Below are positions 20,205-28,410 of a stretch of DNA of 64,000 bases, piece by piece. The notes under the pieces are model-generated. The model was not told the DNA's origin. It saw only the letters and a list, made by a program, of their open reading frames with translations, and made no database searches. Both the position numbers and the translations under genes were made by a program. This stretch comes from Siphonodentalium dalli (lineage: Eukaryota > Mollusca > Scaphopoda > Gadilida > Siphonodentaliidae), in NCBI GenBank assembly GCA_032622095.1, contig CP136067.1, forward strand, positions 123,787,030-123,851,029, read 5' to 3'. Every line of letters starts with the position of its first letter. The first letter of the stretch is position 1.

Positions 20205-20286
20205 ACACATTTGAAATATCATTCGGGAAAATTGGTAGAAAATCACAATGACGTCGCCAACGACGTCCGCGCGTTTTACATATAAC
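20205..20286 (+). promoter_or_regulatory. Shared viral promoter P4 (twin GACGTC)
   Basis: Contains GAAATATCATTCGGGAAAAT, CAATGACGTCGCCAACGACG, TCCGCGCG and TATA-like TTTACATATAAC. It is more diverged from P1-P3 than they are from each other but keeps the order and spacing, with two GACGTC boxes 13 bp apart. It lies about 35 bp upstream of the gene at 20,318. Confidence 0.7.
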
Positions 20287-20317
20287 AAAAATCCCATTTA
20301 GAGCATATCATTTCTCC

Positions 20318-20824
20318 ATGATGGAATACCCTAAAACTGATCTTGGATCTTATGTCAGAGCCATCCGTGTATCGGCCCCGAGGGACATTGGGGTGTGGGA
20401 GACCCTTTCCTGGGCAGTATATGGTACAGGTGAAAAGTTCTTTGAACTATTCACTTTTGTCAATGCAACTTGGGCTCGCAATCCTACACTGTTCAGTGGA
20501 CAGGAGACAGAAAACATCGAATGGCTTGGGACAACAGGTGTCTTGGCGGCAACCCTTCTGCAGAGAAAGCTCGTGTTTTGGAGAGAGAAGAAGCAGTACA
20601 GATTAGACGTACCCCCATTGAAGGGTGTGAGTATACCGCAAGGTATATTTCCACCTCTCATCGAGGGTTCGCTTGTGTTTCGGGAGTTGGATCAAGGGGA
20701 TGGATTTGAGTTCCTAAAGACCCCTTATCCACTTTTCTTGTGCTCTAACGTAAAACGGCCCTTTTCAGGGCCACCCAAAACCTGCCATCAGATGGCTCTT
20801 ACATGCACATTTTCACAGCGCTAA
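20318..20824 (+). CDS. Unrecognised viral-cluster protein with histone-type 3' stem-loop
   Basis: Starts MMEYPKTDLGSYVRAIRVSA, with the hallmark VWETLSWAVYGTGEKFFELF, loosely similar to the frame at 11,405 (W-x-x-LS-x-A ... GT ... F). The YG-T/N-P pattern faintly recalls phage tail protein X/LysM-like folds, but I do not trust that match. The frame runs through stem-loop SL3 (20,757-20,772) and ends at 20,824. A TAA in another frame sits 10 bases before the stem-loop, so the 3' end may be shifted by mutation. It has its own promoter P4 and lies between the capsid block and the right terminal repeat. Confidence 0.55.
   Translation: MMEYPKTDLGSYVRAIRVSAPRDIGVWETLSWAVYGTGEKFFELFTFVNATWARNPTLFSGQETENIEWLGTTGVLAATLLQRKLVFWREKKQYRLDVPPLKGVSIPQGIFPPLIEGSLVFRELDQGDGFEFLKTPYPLFLCSNVKRPFSGPPKTCHQMALTCTFSQR
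20757..20772 (+). terminator. Histone mRNA-type 3' stem-loop SL3
   Basis: GGCCCTTTTCAGGGCC preceded by AAAAC and followed by ACCCA, which are the usual flanks of replication-dependent histone stem-loops (AAAAC before, ACCCA after). No obvious purine-rich downstream element follows. It is identical to SL1 and SL2 in the 16-base core, with different context. Confidence 0.8.
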
Positions 20825-21128
20825 CGGCTTCGAATTTATTCGAAGACTTTCGCTTTTGTTAAAAAAATGCACTGGTAAAGTAGACAATTTACCAACACAT
20901 CTATTTTTTCTCGTATTTTTCTAAGTTCAATGTGTACAGCGAATGGGAGCGCCCTTCGCTTACCACACTGGCATTAGAATCCGAGAAAAAATCGATACAT
21001 TGGTAAATTGTGCTGTTTTCTGTCAAAAAAAACCCTTCGAAGCGCTCACCTTACTCTTTTGGAATCTAGCACAACCTCTAGACCGACCCTGGGTGGGGCA
21101 CTCTGGCCCACCCCCTCGTTGCGGGGCA
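20818..21128 (-). repeat. Right inverted terminal repeat
   Basis: Reverse complement of 8,703-9,012 over its whole length, with the TTCGAA palindrome innermost and the GC-rich block outermost. Differences are single bases and short A/T-run indels. The homology stops inward at the 3' end of the 20,318 gene. Confidence 0.85.
20883..21014. repeat. Imperfect hairpin palindrome in the right terminal repeat
   Basis: Mirror of 8,820-8,952. The arm TCGTATTTTTCTAAGTTCAA faces GGCATTAGAATCCGAG, with a loop containing GGGAGCGCCC. The two arms stay different from each other in both terminal copies, so each end keeps the same asymmetry. Confidence 0.7.
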
Positions 21129-21236
21129 CTCTGACCCATGGGCCAGAGTGACCCCGAGCGAGGGATTTGGAATTTTTCTGGCCCACCCACCTCGCTGCGG
21201 GGCACTCTGGCCCATGGGCCAGAGTGCCCTGCAGGA
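21129..21236. repeat. GC-rich palindromes outside the right terminal repeat
   Basis: 21,200-21,229 is a perfect 30-bp palindrome with core CTCTGGCCCATGGGCCAGAG. A near-perfect relative lies at about 21,125-21,151. They are separated by CCCCGAGCGAGGGATTTGG and a short AT stretch. Confidence 0.85.
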
Positions 21237-21470
21237 TTTGGTTTGGCGTCACATTTCCTGCATACAGTGGAGTCGACATTTGCGTTGTTGCAGGAACATG
21301 ATCGTACTGTACATCAATAGTCTTGAGAAATTCCGTTACTGGATCCATGTTTCAAAATAACGCTAACGTTACAATTTACGCATCTAATAACGTTAACATT
21401 TTTCGAGGATCAAGTATATGGGATGCGCGGGCCTCGTTGACGACGTCATGCGTATTTCACCAAATTTATC
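21237..21470 (-). pseudogene. Truncated copy of the 3.2-kb module start: promoter P5 plus MDPVTEF gene fragment
   Basis: On the minus strand: promoter (21,470-21,410, with GCATGACGTCGTCAACGAGG), the uninterrupted site TTAACGTT (21,396-21,389), then ATG at 21,348 and about 35 codons matching the protein at 10,218, ending abruptly in GC palindromes at about 21,237. It lacks the 916-bp insertion. This proves that P1 and the 10,218 gene were once adjacent. Confidence 0.8.
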
Positions 21471-21660
21471 CAGAGTGCCCCCGAGCGAGGTGGGTGGGCC
21501 AGAAAAAATCCAAATCAGTTTCTCGGGGGCACTCTGGCCCATGGTCCAGAGTGCCCCCGAGCGAGGTGGGTGGGCCAGAAAAAATCCAAATCAGTTTCTC
21601 GGGGGCACTCTGGCCCATAGGCCAGAGTGCCCCCGAGCGAGGGGGGTGGGCCAGAGTGCC
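21471..21660. repeat. 76-bp tandem array of GC-rich palindromes
   Basis: CAGAGTGCCCCCGAGCGAGG begins at 21,471, 21,547 and 21,623, an exact 76-bp period. Each unit has a roughly 36-bp palindrome (for example 21,534-21,569, with one mismatch) and the spacer AAAAAATCCAAATCAGTTTC. It borders Gypsy sequence at 21,661. Confidence 0.9.
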
Positions 21661-23095
21661 CGCCAATACTACTGACATCGACAAGGCTCCCTTGCGATGC
21701 CAAAGGCTTCTCGTGCGCCTACGACGCTTTAACGTCAAAGCTGAGTACGTTCAGGGCAAAGACATGTTGGTATCAGACACCTTCTCTCGAGCGCCAATTT
21801 TAAGGGAAGACAGCAGTGAGATTGACGAGTGTGAGAGTGACGTGAATATGTACGTTGAATCAGTTCAAGAACACTTGGAAGTGAAAGACTTATTAGTGGA
21901 TTCTTCTCAGTGCGCGGAGAACTATCACACGCAGGAGGACATGTGCTATACCGCAAAAGAATCGTAATTCCAGAAGGGTTAAGATCGGAAGTCATTAACA
22001 ACATTCACACGGGGCATCAAAGAATTCTCAAGTGCAAGCCGGAACGTGCCGCACAATGGGTGTGGTGGCCTCATATTAATGCGGACATTAATGAGCATGT
22101 CGAGAGATGCGCCATGTGCCAGATACATAAACCAGCACAACACAAGGAGCCACTAACACCTCTGATCTTCCACCTGGACCGTGGTTTAAAATAGCAGCAG
22201 ATGTGTGTTACATAGAAAACAAACACTATTTAATAGTAACATACTTTTACTTTCGATTCATTGAAATAGCGACGCTGACAATCGACTCGAGCAGCCAAAT
22301 TATTGGACAGTTAATAAATATGTTTTCTCGCGGGTTGATCCAGTAACCCTATTCACGGACAATGCTTCATATTTCACCCCACAAGAGTTCAAAGAGTTCG
22401 CTTCTGCAAGAAACTGTCAGTTGATGACATCATCGCCCCATTATCCACAGGGAAATGGTTTCGCCGAGGCTGGGGTTAAAATTGCGAAAAGCATTCTAAA
22501 GACGCCAGATCCCTTCAAAGCTCTAGCCGCATATCGAACGACAAGAGTGAAATCGACTGGCCAATCGCCTAGTGAACTAATGCTAGGGCGAAACATAAGG
22601 ACAAATCTACCTTGTTTACCAGAGACTTTGGAACCAAAGTGGCCTCCACTCAAAACTGTTCAAACGAGGGATGAGAAACATAAACAGACTTATAAGCAGT
22701 AATTTGACAGAAAAAACTCAACAGTTCTGTTGCCACATCTAAAACCTGGAGATCGTGTGCGAATTCGCACCGACAAGGAATCTGATTGGTCTAAGACCGG
22801 GACAATTCAAGAAGCTGACACTCCTAGGCATATTTACATAGTGGAAACGCCACGTGAAACTTTTCGCCGAAATCGGAGACACATTCAGGTCATACCGACC
22901 GATATTCATGGAACTGAACCTAATAGTGTCATCCATGTCATCCATAATGAAAAACAGGATGTGCCAGTCAGCGATCCGCAGGCGATAACCGACTTATTTG
23001 GGACAAGTATGCCACTCGTTCAGGTCGACGCATACGGGCACCAAATAGACTCATTGAAAACGCTTAACAATCACAATTCTTGTCAAAAAATGTAA
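21661..23095 (+). pseudogene. Ty3/Gypsy retrotransposon pol, 5'-truncated and frameshifted
   Basis: Begins inside the RNase H tail (EYVQGKDMLVSDTFSRAP). Then the H2C2 zinc finger region of integrase (NNIHTGHQRILKC...CAMCQIHKPAQH), then the catalytic core in other frames: Asp in IAADVCY, Asp in TLFTDNASYF, Glu in GNGFAEAGVK. The C-terminal part (LKPGDRVRIRTDKESDWSKT) runs to 23,095. At least three frameshifts. Reverse transcriptase and gag are absent because the element is cut off at the GC-palindrome junction. Ty3/Gypsy is supported by integrase placement after RNase H and by the GKD-x(5)-DT-x-SRAP motif. Confidence 0.85.
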
Positions 23096-23281
23096 TCTTA
23101 ATTGTTTTGAACTTGTGAAATGTAACATGCATGCAACATTATATAGGACAGTATAACGTGCAAGGATATGAGTGGTGTGTAAGCTGTGTGTAAGCTGCGT
23201 GGGAGTTAGGTCAAGTTATGCCAGGTAATGTCAGCGAATGAATGTAACCGTTTCATTGCCGTACTTAAAAAAGAGGGAAGA
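23096..23281 (+). other. Gypsy 3' non-coding region and polypurine tract
   Basis: No frame. It ends in AAAAAAGAGGGAAGA (about 23,267-23,281), a good polypurine tract directly before the TGTTG start of the LTR. Confidence 0.65.
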
Positions 23282-23483
23282 TGTTGAGTATACCTGAATT
23301 ATGCGTGGGCGTAGACAGTGCATGTCGCGAGTATGTGATTGAGAGGGACTGCATGTGTGGTATACACGAGAATACACGTGGTGAGCTAGGAGAGATTGAG
23401 TATGAACGCCTGATAGGAAATACGTTATGATATACTTTATGATATAGAATAAAACTATACAACGAACACTCAAGACTCCAACA
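23282..23483 (+). repeat. Probable 3' LTR of the Gypsy element
   Basis: Starts TGTTGAGTATACC after the polypurine tract and ends ACTCCAACA, giving matching TGTTG...CAACA termini. Length 202 bp. It contains GATATAGAATAAAACTATAC, a plausible polyadenylation signal. No 5' LTR is present in the window, so the boundary is inferred only from the termini. Confidence 0.55.
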
Positions 23484-23484
23484 C

Positions 23485-23603
23485 TATCAGAGTACGTTAT
23501 ACTTGTGATAGTTACGTTACGCACACGGTGTTCCCCTATCGTATTGCGATAATCGCCAACCGTGTGCGTAACATAACTATCACAAGTATAACGTACTCTG
23601 ATA
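23485..23603. repeat. Foldback/MITE-like inverted repeat with 45-bp arms
   Basis: The arm TATCAGAGTACGTTATACTT... (23,485-23,529) is the reverse complement of 23,559-23,603 with one mismatch. The spacer GTTCCCCTATCGTATTGCGA recurs in diverged form near 23,816-23,835 (GTTCCCCTATCCTGTTGCGA). It abuts the LTR end. Confidence 0.85.
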
Positions 23604-24440
23604 ACAACTTATCGCCAAATTCATGCTTCAAACATTTTAAACATATCATCTTCGGCTTGTTTTATTTGATTTTTTATGAAAATGAATATTTTAAATGGGG
23701 TGATAAATATATATATATAACGACAAATAGAATCAAATTAGCCATTTTACCGTGAAACTTAAGACATGCAAGCTAGGTACAAAAAATGGTGAAATCTGAG
23801 TACGAACGTCAAAGTGTTCCCCTATCCTGTTGCGACAATCACCAACCCTAAAAGACATCCGACTTGAGAATAACGTAATTACGTACTTAAGATTAGACGG
23901 ACCGAATGAATGCTGGATCATTGTATTGAATACAAACAATTAATACTACATATTAAATATCAGCAGAGTCAGATTCAGTCATACTGTATGGAGTCAATGC
24001 CTATATAATATGGTCGCCGATAAATATACTATTGAATTTTCACGTCATAACTTGAAAAATCACGAAAATATTTTATTTAGACAATTTTCATAGGCACATA
24101 TAAAATAACGGTGTGGGGCTGTCAAACTGATGGAACGGCGTGGGGCCGTCGATTATGACGGTGGGGCCGTCGATTATGACGGTGAGACACCGTCGAACCG
24201 ACGGTGATTTCTAACTGTGTGTGCGCTATAGACTTGAAAACTGCTGGGCCGATTGAACCCAAACTTGCTGAGTAAGGGTAAAAAGCCACAGGCAGTGCAC
24301 TCAAGTGATACAATTTAATAACTAAGATTTATTTCATCAAGTTGTTTGGGGACACGTCAGGACAAATGTTACATGTAAACTTCATTTTCTATTGAAAAAT
24401 AAACTAAAATAATGCATAAGAATTTTTAACTTTTGAAGTG
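23604..24440. other. No gene; short GGGGCCGTCGATTATGACGG tandem
   Basis: 24,118-24,210 contains tandem GTGGGGCCGTCGATTATGAC units followed by the related CACCGTCGAACCGACGGTG. The remainder is AT-rich without a frame. Confidence 0.6.
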
Positions 24441-24815
24441 AAACAAATGCTCCCATTTCATTTTATGTAATTTCTCGAATTATGAAACCGTTTAGTTTTT
24501 CATTCCTATTTTAAGAATGTCAGGCAGATCATTTTCGGTTTATAAGAAATTTTCTGTTTTGAGCTAGAAAAAGTTTCTTTGATATTCTATTGCAAGAAAT
24601 ATTATCTTGGTTTCTAGAAACCGTTTTCTTAAATTCCACGTATTTTCTTATTACAAGAAATATCAAGAAAAAAATATCGCCCTCATACTGATTTTTCTTC
24701 AACAACAAACAGTTTTCTTGGGTTGAGAAAACGTATTCTTGTTTTGAGAGTATATTTCTTGTTTCCAGAAAAGTTTTCTAGACAAGAACTTTTTTTTTTG
24801 GTAGTGTATAGTCAC
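24441..24815. repeat. AGAAA/TTTTCTTG-rich interspersed repeat ending in GGTAGTGTA
   Basis: Repeated words AAGAAAT, GAAAATTTTCTTG-like and TTTTCTTG in both orientations over about 300 bp, ending in AACTTTTTTTTTTGGTAGTG. The end looks like a transposon terminus (CACTACC plus A-run on the other strand), but the partner end was not found. Confidence 0.45.
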
Positions 24816-25191
24816 GCTAATCACGCACATCGAGTTCAATCATGCCTCTAGCATTGTTTGAACTTGAAAACGCTCAAACACAAATGGATAAAAAGCTATG
24901 GTAATTTTCGATACACAAGAATTCGAATTTGGAAGTTGTTGCTGTCGGACACGTTTACCCGTCGGGCTGCATGCTATGCGGTCCGGTGGGGTCTTTATAT
25001 ATATATTGTTGCTACTGTTAAATCTGTTGATCCATGTACAAATTAAAATGACTAATTCCCCGACTCTGATTTCTGTCTTCTTGAAAATCTACAACCCGGA
25101 ATAATACAGCTCTACCAAAGTGTTGGAGAATTCGGGACAGTGACCTTTTGGCTCGCTGTAATATACACGATCCTGGTGGAACTAGAACAAG

Positions 25192-25440
25192 ATGATACCA
25201 AACAACATTCTAAACCTTCTGGCGACATTTGATATCGGACAACACAGTTTGAATTGGAGTTTCAACACGACCAACGGTAATCTCAACTTAATTTTTAATT
25301 GGACGAAACCAACATTACCGAAGAACAAATCACGATCGAACAGAGCAAGGGACAAAGCTAGAATGGATTGTTTTAACGAAAGAAAACAGCGTGGACAGGA
25401 GAATGATACCATAATGTGTGCGGTTTCAACCCAATTGTAG
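25192..25440 (+). CDS. Small basic protein of the same family as the ORF in the viral insertion
   Basis: 82 codons starting MIPNNILNLLATFDIGQ. The block LNWSFNTTNGNLNLIFNW aligns without gaps to SWSFHAHKGGYQLILDFQ of the protein at 9,300 (WSF-x4-G-x2-[NQ]-LI). The basic block SRSNRARDKARMDCFNERK aligns to TPSMKKRDAERLAAWKAKK (S-x3-RD-x2-R-x3-[FW]). Just past the stop another frame carries ECGNC and VCGF, hinting at a frameshifted cysteine-bearing C terminus. Function unknown; probably linked to mobile DNA. It may be a decayed copy. Confidence 0.5.
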   Translation: MIPNNILNLLATFDIGQHSLNWSFNTTNGNLNLIFNWTKPTLPKNKSRSNRARDKARMDCFNERKQRGQENDTIMCAVSTQL

Positions 25441-25778
25441 AACAAGCCGAATGTGGAAACTGTGAGTATCCAAACCAGCATGTGTTCCAAAACAGATTTC
25501 GGCGTTAATGCAATTCCACGTACAACCGAACGCAAATATTATATAAACTGGCCTCGATGAACAAAGGAGTGACGTCATAGCCACGTTTTAACAATGGTTT
25601 CAACCAATAAACAGTCCTTTGTCTCTTTCGTGTTCTGATTAAACATTGAATGATATTGTCTTATTTTATTTGTATTAATGCAAGCAACAAAAACATAAGA
25701 ATATAGCTGATGATATACATACAGTTAATCAATTAGTCTAATTGTATATGGGCAAGAACCGTACACTATTTAATAAAT

Positions 25779-25912
25779 AGAGCATGGCTTGGAGTGAAAT
25801 ACGCCGATATAGTGCATAGTGAGGTTGTGTAGTTCACGACGCGAAGCGGAGTGAACTACAACAACCGCACTATGCACTATATCGGCGTATTTCACGACAA
25901 GTCATGCTCTAA
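25779..25912. mobile_element. Hairpin MITE with about 57-bp arms
   Basis: GTGAAATACGCCGATATAGT (25,793 onward) is mirrored by ACTATATCGGCGTATTTCAC (to about 25,894). Outer ends GAGCATG.../...CATGCTC close the structure. The loop is CACGACGCGAAGCGGAGTG. No coding sequence. It is flanked by AT-rich DNA. Confidence 0.85.
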
Positions 25913-25939
25913 TTATTATATTGTATCGAACAAAATTTT

Positions 25940-26118
25940 AATGCAGAAATTACAAACCTCATTATAATTTACTGAATGTAAGTCTCTCTAAATCTCATTA
26001 TAATTTACTGAATGTAAGTCTCTCTAAACATCATTATAATTTACTGAATGTAAGTCTCTAAAAACCTCATTATAATTTACTGAATGTAAGTCTCTATAAA
26101 CCTCATTATAATTTACCT
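25940..26118. repeat. About 36-bp tandem repeat, five units
   Basis: CATTATAATTTACTGAATGT recurs roughly every 36 bp with AAGTCTCTCTAAA or close variants between. The last unit is truncated in CATTATAATTTACC. Confidence 0.9.
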
Positions 26119-27660
26119 TTGTAATTTTGATTTAGCAGTAGGAAACTACTATTTTCAACTTTTACTAAGTTCAGACAATTGATGTTCGCCTTACTGAAGC
26201 TTTAATTTGGATCAGCGGCGAAATAACAAGTAGTTTCAGAACAAAGTTTGATGTAGTGTTCGTTACTATTTTTAGTAGTCAAAACTACATATGCATAGTG
26301 CACGATGGGAGAGACTTGAATGCGTAGTATACAACTACGACTAATAGAGTCGAGTAGCCAACCAATCGGAAAGCTTGATTTCAATAACAAAGTCACGTGA
26401 GATACAATATAGCTTCATATTGTCCATGTGTTCGGGTTGTCAATCCGATTGCGCAAACTGAGTCTGAGTATCAAAAGAAAAAGAATACTAAGTTAGTAGG
26501 ATTATATCGAAAAATGGTATGGCAGTGTGCAGCCAATCAGAACGCTCGAAAGTCGCGTGATATATGATATTTATAGACAATACAGGACAGTAAGGTCTTA
26601 ATGACGCAATAGAAGATGCTTGTGATCGAGTTTAATTTACTGAAAATTATTTTATATTTGATATCCCTGACAAGTACACACATTGAGTTAGATCGACAGC
26701 TGAAATTGAGATATGAACACAAATAATCGCTACTGCGCCGCGTCGTTAAATATAATAACTATAGCTTGTCTATATTGCATGGCTACGCGAGTATACTGTG
26801 GATGCCATTGGGGTGGTGTTGTTTACAACATTTGGGGTTTACTATGCCAATTCATAGACCTAGTGATTTAATTGAGGGTAAATTTAAATTGCTTTAAAAC
26901 CACAATGTTTATGTATTTTTCGTCATATCGATCCATGATTTATTTTATACAGGGGTAGGAGAAAATATATTCAGTAACCAGAGTTGTGTTCTCAGAAAAG
27001 TATCTACAAATCTTTATTGGTAAAACATGATCACCTCTACAATATAACACTTTCTATAGTAAATACTTATCGACGAATAGTTCCCTAAGTGAATGTTCAG
27101 ACAATAAGTTCAACAAACGATCTGTTTGTTGATCTTATTATCTGAAATTTCCCTCTGATCTGAACATTTCCCTGAGATAAATAGGATTCCTTCTGCGGTA
27201 GATGCTCTTTAAAAAACGTCAGAAGCAAACAAACCATGATGTATCCAAAAAATGTCATTCCCACCGAAACCCAACTTTATCTCTCAAACTCACAAGTATT
27301 GGCCAGATGAATAAGTGCCGAGGAACCGTCGATTTAATCCACCAGGAAAGAGAATAAACTTATTTATACATTAATCAAGATCCCATTATACTTAGCAAAG
27401 GGCTATAGATACAATTTAATATCTTATAAACATTGGATCAATTAGCTCTTTGACTAAATCTATGGCTAACATCGCTTTAGGGACCCATACCAGAAGCGTG
27501 TATATTTATAGACATGTCACGATGAGCGAATTTTGATCAATAAAACTTGAAGAAGAAAAAAAAGGATTCCTTCTGCGCTTGTAATTGTATTATCTGGTGT
27601 TCGTTTTAATATTTCCACTAATACACTTCCAGATTAATACTAGATCGATCATCCCAATAT
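26119..27660. other. No gene recognised; one 23-bp hairpin
   Basis: 27,097-27,147 is a hairpin: TTCAGACAATAAGTTCAACA facing TGTTGATCTTATTATCTGAA around a GATCT loop. No convincing frame elsewhere. Confidence 0.55.
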
Positions 27661-27661
27661 A

Positions 27662-28338
27662 TCTTAATATATAAATGTGTATGTGTGTTCCCTATACACT
27701 TTGTTGTTTCTCGACCGATCTCCTCGAAATTTGGTATCTAGGCGTAACTTGACCCGGGGAAGGACATGGGCTGGGTACTGTTTGCGACAGACGTCGCGTT
27801 TTCATGTTACGGGATCATTTTAATCCGTAACCATGTATTCATTTTTATCGTGACGTCATACTTAAATGTTCAGTACAGAGGGCAATTACGCCGCTTCCGC
27901 ACATAAGTCAATTCGTTCAGCAACACATTAGCGGACATAATTAATTGCTCTTGCACTTTTTCGTCTATTTAGTAATGCCGCCGAAAAAAAAACTTTCACA
28001 AAAAACGAGGCGGAATCGGGCGACCAGACTGCGGGAAACTCCAGAGCAGCAGCGTAATAGTGTTTTTTTTACATTTTCGGCAACTTTTATTCGAATTATC
28101 GTTACTCAACTGAATAAAGTGTGTTTTTAATACACAACAGGAGTTCACCTTCTGTCAAATGTATTTTAAAATAAACACGCGGGGTGGATAAGTACGAGGG
28201 AGGTTATGGACACCCTCTTATAATGTGCCGTTATAAAATCTAACTCCCAAAATAATTTGTGTGTTCTTACATGAAGTAGCCTATCTTTATTTGTTAAAAT
28301 CTCTATTTTTCCCGAGCATCGCCGGGTCCATCCTCTAG
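27662..28338 (+). mobile_element. Non-autonomous Helitron
   Basis: 5' end TCTTAATATATAAATG, preceded by A. The 3' end is CCCGAGCATCGCCGGG, a short stem-loop, followed by TCCATCCTCTAG and then host T, i.e. the Helitron CTAG end inserted between A and T. Inside, 27,975-28,066 reads MPPKKKLSQKTRRNR and ETPEQ, resembling the start of Helitron replicase ORFs with ETPEQR repeats; the frame then degenerates. 677 bp in total, so it depends on a helicase supplied elsewhere. Confidence 0.75.
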
Positions 28339-28410
28339 TACTGTTATAACTGAGTGGGAGAATCCATTTAGTATAGAATGAGTTATGGGGTTAAACAGCT
28401 TTGACACATA

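Noticed and set aside
20318-20824. Phage tail protein X / LysM-like domain
   Set aside because: Only a short loose pattern (W-x-x-LS...YGT) matches. It is not enough to support the fold.
23265-23524. Minus-strand frames over the LTR region
   Set aside because: They overlap the polypurine tract, LTR and palindrome, have no domain resemblance, and are the sort of frame expected by chance.
24122-24313. Histidine/arginine repeat protein on the minus strand
   Set aside because: It arises from the short GGGGCCGTCGATTATGACGG tandem and has no other support.
27100-27150. Bacterial-type rho-independent terminator
   Set aside because: The hairpin is AT-rich with no gene upstream, and the genome context is eukaryotic.
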